A program made the translations under genes and the position numbers. Shown piece after piece: positions 1 to 6,255 of a stretch of 6,402 nt of DNA (within the stretch, counting starts at the first letter, position 1; each line of letters opens with the position of its first letter). The DNA is taken from NCBI GenBank assembly GCA_031177845.1, contig JAPSGG010000093.1, positions 1 through 6,402 of the forward strand. The letters run 5' to 3'. The notes under the pieces are model-generated. The model saw nothing but the letters and a program-made list of their open reading frames with translations, had not been told where the DNA came from and did no database searches. The DNA is from Chromatiales bacterium (GTDB taxonomy: Bacteria > Pseudomonadota > Gammaproteobacteria > JACCYU01).

Positions 1-1275
1 TACGTCGGCCGCAAAATAGGTGGGCCTCGCTGCGTGGCCGTAGCGACCGCTCGGCGACCGATTGGACCCTACAAGGATCACGGCCCGCTCGTCTGCCAAA
101 AGCTTGGGTCCATCGATCCCATGGCACTGACGGATGAGAACGGCTGGCGATACCTCGTCTGGAAACGGGGTGGCAACACCCGCAACCTGCCGACGGCTAT
201 ATGGGCGCAAAGATTATCGCGCGATGGATTACGGCTCATTGGCCCGCGGACAGAGTTGATCCGCAATGATGCTCCTTGGGAAGCCAAGGTGGTCGAGGGG
301 CCATTTATTTTGCGGCGCGATGGCTGGTTCTACATGTTTTATTCCGGCGATGACTGCTGCAGCATTCAGTGCAATTACGCTTTGGGCGTGGCCCGCGCGC
401 CCTACTTGCTCGGTCCTTGGGAAAAGAATCCAGCGAACCCGATCCTTAAAGGCAACGAGATGTGGAAGTGCCCCGGTCACGGCAGCATCGTCGCCGATGC
501 AAGTGGCCGCGATTATCTGCTGTATCACGCCTACCAGCAGAATGCCCCATATATTGGGCGTCAGGCACTTCTCGCTGAAGTCAAGTGGGGCGCGAATCAG
601 TGGCCCACGATCGATGCCATTGTTCCGAGCGGACTTACGCTGGCATCGCGCGAAACGCCAGATCACCATACCGATCATTCATTCGTCGATGATTTTACCT
701 CCCAGCGCTTGAGGCCCGGCTGGCAATGGCCGCAGGCGAATCAGCCATCCACTCGCATGGAACAGGCACGCAGAGGTTGGCTGGCGCTATCACCAACGAA
801 CTCGCGCGCGCACGACGTGATCGGCGCAGTCGTGGCAAGAGCAACGACGGTTGGCAACTACGTGGCGACGACTGCAATGAACACACGTAGGATGAAACAG
901 GGTACGCTTGCGGGCCTGGCGGCCTACGGTGATAACGCGAACGCGCTCGGAATCGCGGTCGGCGGTGGTAAGGTCATCGTGTGGAGGCGTGAGAAGAATG
1001 ACCACAAAACCATCGCGATAGCCAATGCGCCGAGGTCACCGTTAGTCCATCTGCGCATGACCGCCACGGACGGTCGTCGGTTCCGCTTTGCCGTAGGCAA
1101 CGGGCGCAACTGGAAAGAGGTCGGTGATGAGAACGGCAATATCCTGCCGCCGTGGGATCACGCCGTGCGCGTTGCGCTGACATCCGGAGGGGTGGACGGC
1201 GCTGCCGCCCAATTCGATTGGTTGCGCATCGCCCCTTTGAGGCAGGAGCACACTTTGTTAGCAGCAGACTCCTAG
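1..1275 (+). CDS. Glycoside hydrolase family 43 enzyme with C-terminal beta-sandwich domain, 5'-truncated by the window
   Basis: The reading frame is open from base 1 and ends at TAG 1273-1275. A GTG at 34 could be read as a start, but the codons before it (YVGRKIGGPRC) continue the GH43 fold, so the true start lies upstream of the window. Seen: GSIDP, whose Asp (115-117) fits the pKa-modulating Asp; VEGPF, whose Glu (295-297) fits the catalytic acid; YMFYSGDDCC; YALGVARAPYLLGPWEK; and CPGHGS with the conserved blade His, followed by YLLYHAY. The general-base Asp expected near the N-terminus is outside the window. From about base 680 (FVDDFTS...WQWP) to the stop, about 195 residues resemble the concanavalin-like C-terminal domain of many GH43 beta-xylosidases and arabinofuranosidases. 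Family members hydrolyse arabinan, xylan or galactan linkages by inversion; which one applies here is not known. Export cannot be judged without the N-terminus. The nearby galM and sulfatase genes suggest a role in sulfated-glycan breakdown. Confidence 0.9.
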   Translation, partial: YVGRKIGGPRCVAVATARRPIGPYKDHGPLVCQKLGSIDPMALTDENGWRYLVWKRGGNTRNLPTAIWAQRLSRDGLRLIGPRTELIRNDAPWEAKVVEGPFILRRDGWFYMFYSGDDCCSIQCNYALGVARAPYLLGPWEKNPANPILKGNEMWKCPGHGSIVADASGRDYLLYHAYQQNAPYIGRQALLAEVKWGANQWPTIDAIVPSGLTLASRETPDHHTDHSFVDDFTSQRLRPGWQWPQANQPSTRMEQARRGWLALSPTNSRAHDVIGAVVARATTVGNYVATTAMNTRRMKQGTLAGLAAYGDNANALGIAVGGGKVIVWRREKNDHKTIAIANAPRSPLVHLRMTATDGRRFRFAVGNGRNWKEVGDENGNILPPWDHAVRVALTSGGVDGAAAQFDWLRIAPLRQEHTLLAADS

Positions 1276-1452
1276 CCATAGTATCCGTAAGGACGCGCAA
1301 AGTATCGTCGTTCTGGTGAATTGGCCGAGACCCAGCCGGTGGTGGCCTTCTAATTTGTAGCTTTCTCCGAAATAAACCGAGACTCACGGGCTTTTTGAAT
1401 AGTGCAAGACACTAAGGGTCGTTTCATGTATGTTCCCAGCCCCGCTGACGGA

Positions 1453-1493
1453 CGAGAGCCGGGTTTGAGGGGGCCAAGCAGGGGCCACTCTCG
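1453..1493 (+). promoter_or_regulatory. Possible stem-loop in the region before galM
   Basis: CGAGAG at 1453-1458 can pair with CTCTCG at 1488-1493. Inside it, GGCC at 1472-1475 can pair with GGCC at 1483-1486 across a 7-nt loop. There is no T-run after it, so it is not a classical terminator. It could be a leader structure or chance pairing in GC-rich sequence. Confidence 0.2.
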
Positions 1494-1557
1494 GCCATTG
1501 CACCACCTTAACCTGTCGGGTACCCTCCCGCGCTCGCCAGAGGGAACATTCAGACAA

Positions 1558-1591
1558 GTTGTACCAGCACGGTAAGTCTTTCCTGTTGTAC
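1558..1591. repeat. Direct heptamer repeat GTTGTAC ahead of galM
   Basis: GTTGTAC occurs at 1558-1564 and again at 1585-1591, 27 bp from start to start, just upstream of the galM ribosome binding site. The spacing is not an exact multiple of a helical turn. It may be a regulator site or chance. Confidence 0.25.
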
Positions 1592-1600
1592 GAATAATCC

Positions 1601-1606
1601 GGAGGA
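1601..1606 (+). promoter_or_regulatory. Strong Shine-Dalgarno sequence that favours a GTG start for galM
   Basis: GGAGGA at 1601-1606 leaves only one base before the ATG at 1608, which is too close for normal initiation. It leaves seven bases before the in-frame GTG at 1614, which is near the optimum. The start at 1614 is therefore preferred. Confidence 0.65.
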
Positions 1607-1613
1607 AATGGTT

Positions 1614-2762
1614 GTGACATTTTCGAGGCGATCCGTGATCGCTCTGGGGTTGATTATTTCAATTGGGCCGTTGTGGGGGGGCATCACTAAGACAGAGGCT
1701 AAACCGACAATTGAAAGACAAGCCTTCGGGAAGACAGCGGATGGGGCTCCCATTGATCTCTACACGCTGACGAATGATAAAGGTGTAGAGGTAAGAATCA
1801 TGACCTATGGCGGCATAGTGGTCTCTCTGCAAGTGCCGGATCGCGACGGCAAGCTGGCGGATGTGGTCCTAGGCTATGACAACCTGGAGGGTTATCTAAG
1901 GGACAATCCTTACTTCGGGGCCTTGATCGGCCGTTATGGAAATCGGATTGCGGAAGGTCGCTTCACGCTGAACGGCACGAGCTATCAGCTTGCGCAAAAC
2001 AACGGCGAAAATCACCTGCATGGGGGCGTTGTAGGATTTGATAAGAGGATCTGGAAGGCCAAAGGTGTGACCAGCAAAGATGACGTGGGGCTACAACTCA
2101 CCTATCTGAGCCATGACGGAGAGGAGGGATACCCAGGCAATCTGTCTGTCACGGTGGTGTATATGCTCACGAATAACAATGAGTTGAGGATCGATTACGC
2201 CGCGATAACCGACATGGACACGATCGTCAATCTCACGCAACACTCCTATTTCAATCTCGCAGGCGCCGGCACAGGCAATATCCTGAGCCATGAGCTGATG
2301 CTCAATGCAGATCGATTTACCCCCGTGGACAAGGGTCTCATACCCACTGGAGAACTAAGGAGCGTCAGAGGCACGCCGATGGACTTCACCAAGCTAACGT
2401 CGATCGGCGCCAGGATCGATCAGCAAGACGAACAACTCCGATTCGGCCTGGGCTATGACCATAATTGGGTACTTAGCAACGGCGGCGGCAAGCTCGCGCT
2501 AGCTGCCCGGGTTATCGAGCCCATCTCTGGGCGGGTGATGGAGGTCTACACCACAGAGCCCGGAATACAGTTTTATTCAGGCAATTTCCTGGACGGCAGC
2601 ATTGTCGGCAAGGGCGGCGAAGTTTACGCGCACCGCTACGGCTTCTGTCTGGAGGCGCAGCATTTCCCGGATTCTCCAAACAAGCCTCATTTCCCTTCAG
2701 TGGTTCTCCACCCGGGCGAGAAGTACAGACAGACGACGATCTATAAATTTTCCACGGAATGA
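1614..2762 (+). CDS. galM: Aldose 1-epimerase (galactose mutarotase), exported, probable Tat substrate
   Basis: This enzyme interconverts alpha and beta anomers of galactose, glucose or related aldoses. With the GTG start it has 382 residues; the GalM core is usually about 340, and the extra length is an N-terminal signal peptide. The peptide carries a twin-arginine-like motif (SRRSVI, R5-R6), a hydrophobic stretch to about residue 22 and a plausible cleavage near TEA-K (about residue 29). Numbered from the GTG, the signatures are GRYGNRI (about 106-112), NHLHGG with H136, TQHSYFNL with catalytic acid H210, YDHNWVL with D282, TTEPGIQFYSGN, and FCLEAQHFPDSPN with catalytic base E347. All key residues are present, so activity is expected. 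The ATG at 1608 is an alternative start but sits one base from GGAGGA. The signal peptide implies periplasmic action rather than the usual cytoplasmic Leloir-pathway role. It lies between a GH43 gene and two sulfatase genes, in keeping with processing of sugars released outside the cytoplasm. Sugar specificity is not evident. Confidence 0.96.
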   Translation: MTFSRRSVIALGLIISIGPLWGGITKTEAKPTIERQAFGKTADGAPIDLYTLTNDKGVEVRIMTYGGIVVSLQVPDRDGKLADVVLGYDNLEGYLRDNPYFGALIGRYGNRIAEGRFTLNGTSYQLAQNNGENHLHGGVVGFDKRIWKAKGVTSKDDVGLQLTYLSHDGEEGYPGNLSVTVVYMLTNNNELRIDYAAITDMDTIVNLTQHSYFNLAGAGTGNILSHELMLNADRFTPVDKGLIPTGELRSVRGTPMDFTKLTSIGARIDQQDEQLRFGLGYDHNWVLSNGGGKLALAARVIEPISGRVMEVYTTEPGIQFYSGNFLDGSIVGKGGEVYAHRYGFCLEAQHFPDSPNKPHFPSVVLHPGEKYRQTTIYKFSTE

Positions 2763-2821
2763 TGCTGTCGCGCCTGGCTCAATGGATTCGAGGCTGCACG
2801 CTCATCTATGAACGCCAGTAA

Positions 2822-2883
2822 CGAAACACGTCCTCCATCACGCAGTACGTGACTCTACTCGAATGCAGTGCCTTCGTGTTTTG
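2822..2883. promoter_or_regulatory. Nested inverted repeat ahead of the first sulfatase
   Basis: Outer arms CGAAACACG (2822-2830) and CGTGTTTTG (2875-2883) pair over nine positions with one G-U. Inside lies a second inverted repeat, TCACG (2838-2842) and CGTGA (2848-2852), with a 5-nt spacer. T5 at 2888-2892 follows. Readings: a transcription-factor operator, since the right arm touches the promoter-like sequence at 2881; or an inefficient terminator for galM. The 44-nt gap between outer arms and the lack of G-C richness argue against a strong terminator. Confidence 0.35.
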
Positions 2884-2907
2884 AGTCTTTTTACAGAAAT
2901 GCATAAA
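2881..2907 (+). promoter_or_regulatory. Weak sigma70-like promoter candidate for the first sulfatase
   Basis: TTGAGT (2881-2886, 4 of 6 matches to TTGACA) is followed after 15 bp by CATAAA (2902-2907, 4 of 6 matches to TATAAT). Initiation would fall near 2914, just before the GGGAGG ribosome binding site at 2924-2929. The spacing is short and the matches are partial, so this is tentative. Confidence 0.3.
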
Positions 2908-2935
2908 TAGCTTCAGCCAGAAAGGGAGGGGACTT

Positions 2936-4330
2936 ATGAAACGCCGGGAGGTCCTTAAGACCTTGCTGACCGCGATGTTGCCGCTTGCGCTTCCGCCGCA
3001 GCTCGTGCTGGGGACGGTTCGCAAGGCGGCGATTGAGCAGGCCCCACGCCCGAATATTATCCTCATCCTTGCGGATGATCTCGGCTACGGTCAGCTCGGC
3101 TGCAACGGTAATCGGTTCAATGAGACGCCCAATCTGGACCGCATCGCCCGCGACGGGTTGCGCTCAACGAACGCCTATGCCTCGGCCGCGGTCTGCTCGC
3201 CAACCCGCGCCGCGCTGATGACGGGTCAACACCCGGCACGCTCAGGGATTACGAATTACTTGTACAGGCATGACGAACATTACCTTGCGCCGGCCTATAT
3301 CACCATCAACGAACGCTTGAAATCGGCCGGTTATGTCACGGGGCTGATCGGCAAGTGGCACCTCACGGGCGACTACAGCAAGGACCGCGGTGCGCCTCAA
3401 CTGCACAATTGGGATGAGGTCATCCTTTCGGAGACGAAGTACATCGCATCTGGTGCCTACTTCGCACCCTACTTCTTCATGCCTGAGGTCGCGCCACGCG
3501 AGCCGAACGAGTACCTCACCGATCGGCTCAACTTGGAGGCGATTGAGTTCATCCGACGCCATAAAGCCCAGCCATTTTTCCTTTTCCTTTCGCACTATGC
3601 AGTGCATAAAGATTTAGCGGCGAAGCCCGAGGTGATCGCGAAGTACGCTCGCAAGCCGGAAGCCGGCAGGAATGGAAACGAACCAGTGCTCGCAGCCATG
3701 CTCGAGAGCATCGACGAGGGCGTGGGACGCATCATGCAAACCCTCCAGGAACTTGGCCTGGACGACAATACCCTGCTGATCTTCACCTCGGATAATGGCG
3801 GCGAAATCACGAACGCGCCGCTGCGGACGGGCAAGTCAACGCTCTACGAGGGCGGCATCCGAGTGCCACTGGTGATGCGCTATCCCGCAGGTATCCGCGC
3901 GGGAATGGTGAGTGATACCCCCATCGTTACCCACGACTTCTATCCGACGTTCATGGAGCTGGCTGGCGTACAACAGCGTGACCCACAGGCCGTCGACGGT
4001 TTAAGCTTGGTGCCGCTCTTCAGCGGGCGCGGTCGACTGAGGCGCGATACACTGTACTGGCATTACCCCCTCGCCAAACCGCACTCTCTCGGCGGGCGAT
4101 CCTCGGGCGCGATTCGCGCTGGCGACTACAAGCTGATCGAGTTCTTCGACACCGACGAGGTTGAGCTATACGATCTGCAGGCAGACATCAGTGAATCGAG
4201 AAATCTTGCGGCCACGATGCCGGACAAGGTGGCGGATCTGCGCGATAAGCTGGACACCTGGCGCACTCGCGTCGACGCCAGTATGGAGCCGATGCGCATA
4301 TTCGCGATGACAGAGGCAAAGCGCAGGTGA
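2936..4330 (+). CDS. Type I (formylglycine-dependent) sulfatase, Tat-exported, first of a tandem pair
   Basis: The 464-residue product is a normal length for an S1-family arylsulfatase-like enzyme, which hydrolyses sulfate esters on sugars. ATG 2936 has GGGAGG at 2924-2929, six bases upstream. The N-terminus KRREVLK fits a twin-arginine signal, followed by a hydrophobic stretch to about residue 26. Motifs: NIILILADDLGY with metal ligands D47-D48; VCSPTRAALMTG, whose C87 (codon 3194-3196) would be oxidised to formylglycine, with R91; GYVTGLIGKWH with K140 and H142; LSHYAVH with H220 and H224; FTSDNGG with D286-N287; and K300 before STLYEGG. The C-terminal subdomain has GDYKLIEFF and ELYDL. The Cys-type motif needs a formylglycine-generating enzyme or anaerobic maturase, not seen here; with Tat export, modification before or during export is inferred. 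By hand count it is about 73% identical to the sulfatase at 4852-6255. S1 subfamily and substrate cannot be fixed, though the context suggests a sulfated polysaccharide or oligosaccharide. Confidence 0.96.
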   Translation: MKRREVLKTLLTAMLPLALPPQLVLGTVRKAAIEQAPRPNIILILADDLGYGQLGCNGNRFNETPNLDRIARDGLRSTNAYASAAVCSPTRAALMTGQHPARSGITNYLYRHDEHYLAPAYITINERLKSAGYVTGLIGKWHLTGDYSKDRGAPQLHNWDEVILSETKYIASGAYFAPYFFMPEVAPREPNEYLTDRLNLEAIEFIRRHKAQPFFLFLSHYAVHKDLAAKPEVIAKYARKPEAGRNGNEPVLAAMLESIDEGVGRIMQTLQELGLDDNTLLIFTSDNGGEITNAPLRTGKSTLYEGGIRVPLVMRYPAGIRAGMVSDTPIVTHDFYPTFMELAGVQQRDPQAVDGLSLVPLFSGRGRLRRDTLYWHYPLAKPHSLGGRSSGAIRAGDYKLIEFFDTDEVELYDLQADISESRNLAATMPDKVADLRDKLDTWRTRVDASMEPMRIFAMTEAKRR

Positions 4331-4460
4331 TCCTCTCGCCTGGCATGTGCGGGCGCATAGACCGCGTGCTGAATGCCAAGTGATGGAAGGTGCCTTCTGT
4401 CGACTGTAATCTACCGTTTATCCGCGCACTGTAGATGAAAGGGCTAGGTGCCTGATAGGT

Positions 4461-4485
4461 TGCGGCGATCGCTGCAAGGCCTTGC
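4461..4485. repeat. Two adjoining palindromes between the sulfatases
   Basis: TGCGGCGATCGCTGCA (4461-4476) is a 16-bp palindrome with one mismatched pair, centred on GCGATCGC. It overlaps by three bases the perfect 12-bp palindrome GCAAGGCCTTGC (4474-4485). Such pairs can be operator sites for dimeric regulators, or they may be chance. They lie about 370 bp ahead of the second sulfatase start. Confidence 0.3.
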
Positions 4486-4809
4486 CGATGGCAATATCAA
4501 AGATCGCGTGTGTTGATCCTCTGTTCGTTTGCGCTCGGCGCAATGCTTGAATACTGTGCCACGGGGCTGATCACCCTGCACGCATCTGACGTGGGTTATG
4601 GCCAACCTTTCTGAGCCCTAGGAGGTGGTAAGTCTCCTAATGCCTTGAAGTTACGTACTTGGGTGAAATTCTCATTCATTTACGGATGCCTGCGGTGTAA
4701 ACGTCGAGGAGACCCGCGCGGCATGCTGAGGTGAGCCGCGCCAGGATCCCGAAGATTAGCGTTTGCCTCACTCCCCTCTAGTGGCCTCCTTGTTTTCATT
4801 GCATCTGAC

Positions 4810-4829
4810 CGAAACACACAAAGTGTCTC
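4810..4829. promoter_or_regulatory. Imperfect inverted repeat with CGAAACAC ahead of the second sulfatase
   Basis: CGAAACAC (4810-4817) is followed after 5 nt by GTGTCTC (4823-4829). GAAACAC and GTGTCTC are complementary at six of seven positions. The same CGAAACAC octamer forms the left arm of the inverted repeat ahead of the first sulfatase (2822-2829), which hints at a shared regulator. An octamer match between two gaps of this size could occur by chance. Confidence 0.25.
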
Positions 4830-4851
4830 CGTCCGACGCTGGGGAAAGCTG

Positions 4852-6255
4852 ATGAAACGTCGAGAATTGATTAAGGCAATCTTAAGTGCGATGCTGCTGT
4901 CTCCAGTAGCCCCGCAGCTCGTGCTTGGCGCCGTTCGCAAAGCGCCATTCAAGCAGGTCAAGCGCCCGAACATCATTCTCATCCTCGCGGATGATCTCGG
5001 GTATAGCGCGCTCGGTAGTTACGGCAATCAATTCAATGAGACGCCGAACCTTGATCGCCTCGCGCGCGAGGGCATGCGCTTCACCGACGCCTATGCGTCG
5101 TCTACGGTCTGCTCGCCGACCCGCGCCGCGCTGATGACGGGTCAACATCCCGCGCGTTCCGGCATCACCAACTACCTGGAGGGGGACGACCTTAACTTCC
5201 TTTCCCCTTCCTACATCACCATCAACGAACGCTTGAAATCCGCCGGCTACGTGACAGGGCTGGTCGGCAAGTGGCATCTGACGGGCGATTACAATAAGAA
5301 GCGCGGGGCGCCCCAAGCGCACCATTGGGATGAGATCATCCTTTCGGAGACGCAGCACATCGCGCTGGGTGCCTATTTCGCGCCCTACTTTTTTATGCCC
5401 GACGTAAAAGCGCGAGAGCCGGACGAGTACCTCACCGAACGGCTCAACTGGGAGGCGGTCGAATTCATCCGCCGCCATAAGGACGAGCCATTCTTTCTTT
5501 ATCTCTCACATTACGCGCCTCACACGAACCTGGCGGCGAAGCCGGATGTCGTCGCCAAGTACGAGCGCAAGCCTGAAGTCGGCAAGAGCAAAAATAATCC
5601 GATCTTCGCGGCCATGCTCGAGAGCATTGACGACGGCGTCGGGCTCATCATGCAGACGCTCGCGGAACTTGGACTAGACGACGACACCCTGGTCGTCTTC
5701 ACGTCGGATAACGGCGGCGAGACCAATGTCACCACGAACACGCCGCTCAGGTCGGGCAAATCCACGCTCTATGAGGGCGGCATCCGAGTGCCGCTGGTCA
5801 TGCGCTACCCGGCGGGTGTACGCGCGGGAGTGGTGAATCATACGCCCGTCGTCACGCATGACTGGTACCCGACCCTCATAGAGCTCGCCGGCGTGCAACC
5901 GCGGGATCAGCAGCCATTCGACGGAATTAACATGATGCCGCTCCTGAGCGGGAATGGTCGTTTGCCACGCGATTCGCTCTATTGGCACTACCCGCTGGCC
6001 GAGCCGCATTTTCTCGGCGGACGTTCCTCGGGCGCAATGCGTTATGGCGATTACAAGCTGATCGAGTTCTTCGACACCGGCGAGATCGAGCTTTACAACC
6101 TCCGTACAGATATCGGCGAGTCGAAGAATCTGGCTTCTACGATACCGGACAAGGTGGCGGATCTGCGCAGCATGCTGGCGGACTGGCGCCAGTCGATCGA
6201 CGCGAGCATGGAGCCGATGCGCCCAGCAACAGGGACATGGGCAAAACATGGATGA
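4852..6255 (+). CDS. Type I (formylglycine-dependent) sulfatase, Tat-exported, second of a tandem pair
   Basis: The 467-residue product is a paralogue of the sulfatase at 2936-4330 and keeps all its catalytic motifs. ATG 4852 has GGGGA at 4841-4845, six bases upstream. The N-terminus KRRELIK is twin-arginine-like and precedes a hydrophobic segment to about residue 26. Seen: ADDLGY with D47-D48; VCSPTR with formylglycine-precursor C87 (codon 5110-5112) and R91; GYVTGLVGKWH with K140 and H142; LSHYAPH with H220 and H224; FTSDNGG with D286-N287; K303 before STLYEGG; and C-terminal GDYKLIEFF. Differences from the paralogue cluster at residues 110-120 (EGDDLNFLSPS here), at 223-226 (PHTN against VHKD), in a 3-residue insertion after FTSDNGGE (near 291-297), and in the last ten residues. 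Several of these lie near motifs that usually border the substrate pocket, so a different sulfate position or sugar is plausible (inference). The maturation enzyme is not in the window. Confidence 0.96.
   Translation: MKRRELIKAILSAMLLSPVAPQLVLGAVRKAPFKQVKRPNIILILADDLGYSALGSYGNQFNETPNLDRLAREGMRFTDAYASSTVCSPTRAALMTGQHPARSGITNYLEGDDLNFLSPSYITINERLKSAGYVTGLVGKWHLTGDYNKKRGAPQAHHWDEIILSETQHIALGAYFAPYFFMPDVKAREPDEYLTERLNWEAVEFIRRHKDEPFFLYLSHYAPHTNLAAKPDVVAKYERKPEVGKSKNNPIFAAMLESIDDGVGLIMQTLAELGLDDDTLVVFTSDNGGETNVTTNTPLRSGKSTLYEGGIRVPLVMRYPAGVRAGVVNHTPVVTHDWYPTLIELAGVQPRDQQPFDGINMMPLLSGNGRLPRDSLYWHYPLAEPHFLGGRSSGAMRYGDYKLIEFFDTGEIELYNLRTDIGESKNLASTIPDKVADLRSMLADWRQSIDASMEPMRPATGTWAKHG

Larger units (their letters stand above)
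1276..1613. other. 338-bp intergenic region ahead of galM, no confident gene
   Basis: No convincing gene or intrinsic terminator was found after the GH43 stop. The T5 run at 1392-1396 is not preceded by a stem. The stretch 1440-1545 is GC-rich and contains several small inverted repeats: 1453-1458 with 1488-1493 (CGAGAG/CTCTCG), enclosing GGCC at 1472-1475 with GGCC at 1483-1486; the palindrome GGGTACCC at 1518-1525; and CCCTC 1523-1527 with GAGGG 1540-1544. A very weak sigma70-like pair, TTGCAC 1498-1503 and TACCCT 1521-1526 with 17-bp spacing (3 of 6 matches each), could start a leader of about 80 nt for galM. A 49-codon frame at 1426-1575 has an AAGGG seven bases upstream, but its Pro/Arg/Gly-rich product looks non-coding. 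Confidence 0.5.
4331..4851. other. 521-bp intergenic region between the two sulfatases, no confident gene
   Basis: No coding sequence or RNA gene is supportable. The flanks of the two sulfatase genes do not visibly resemble each other, so the duplicated part is limited to the coding region. Structures seen: ATCTAC 4409-4414 with GTAGAT 4431-4436; an imperfect 16-bp and a perfect 12-bp palindrome adjoining at 4461-4485; GCGC/GCGC at 4531-4541; and TAGGAG 4619-4624 with CTCCTA 4634-4639 (9-nt loop). Near the gene, CGAAACAC at 4810-4817 is followed by GTGTCTC at 4823-4829. No clear terminator follows the first sulfatase. No good promoter was found; TTGAAG at 4645-4650 lacks a proper -10 partner. 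The length suggests that the second sulfatase has its own control. Confidence 0.5.
2936..6255 (+). repeat. Tandem gene duplication of the sulfatase
   Basis: The two sulfatase genes align along their whole length with one 3-codon gap, at about 73% amino-acid identity by hand count (roughly 337 of 460). Longer identical DNA blocks include a 26-nt block at 3299-3324 and 5215-5240 and a 28-nt block at 4127-4154 and 6052-6079. Starts are 1916 bp apart. The flanks are not similar, so the duplication is old or the copies arrived independently. Confidence 0.85.

Noticed and set aside
34..36. GTG as the start of the GH43 gene
   Set aside because: The frame is open from base 1 and the upstream codons match the GH43 fold (…GGPRCVAVATA), so the gene begins before the window.
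974..1387. Minus-strand open frame of 137 codons near the GH43 end
   Set aside because: It is mostly antisense to the GH43 C-terminal domain, and the product is a low-complexity Arg/Ser/Pro-rich sequence.
1426..1575. 49-codon plus-strand frame in the gap before galM, with AAGGG seven bases upstream
   Set aside because: The product is rich in Pro, Arg, Gly and His with no motif, and resembles translated non-coding DNA. Conservation in relatives would be needed to revive it.
4386..4397. GAAGGTGCCTTC near-palindrome as a terminator after the first sulfatase
   Set aside because: The loop would be only two to four bases, the stem is short, and no T-run follows.
4465..4472. GCGATCGC, the cyanobacterial HIP1 octamer
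   Set aside because: I noticed only this one copy, and HIP1-rich genomes would usually show several; it is not evidence for a cyanobacterium.
4882..5478. Long minus-strand open frame of 198 codons inside the second sulfatase
   Set aside because: It lies wholly antisense to a well-supported gene. The first sulfatase has a similar antisense frame (3242-3607), which follows from the shared coding sequence and GC-rich codon use. No recognisable domain.
5674..6249. Minus-strand open frame of 191 codons
   Set aside because: It is antisense to the conserved sulfatase C-terminal half, and its Arg/His/Val-rich product has no recognisable motif.
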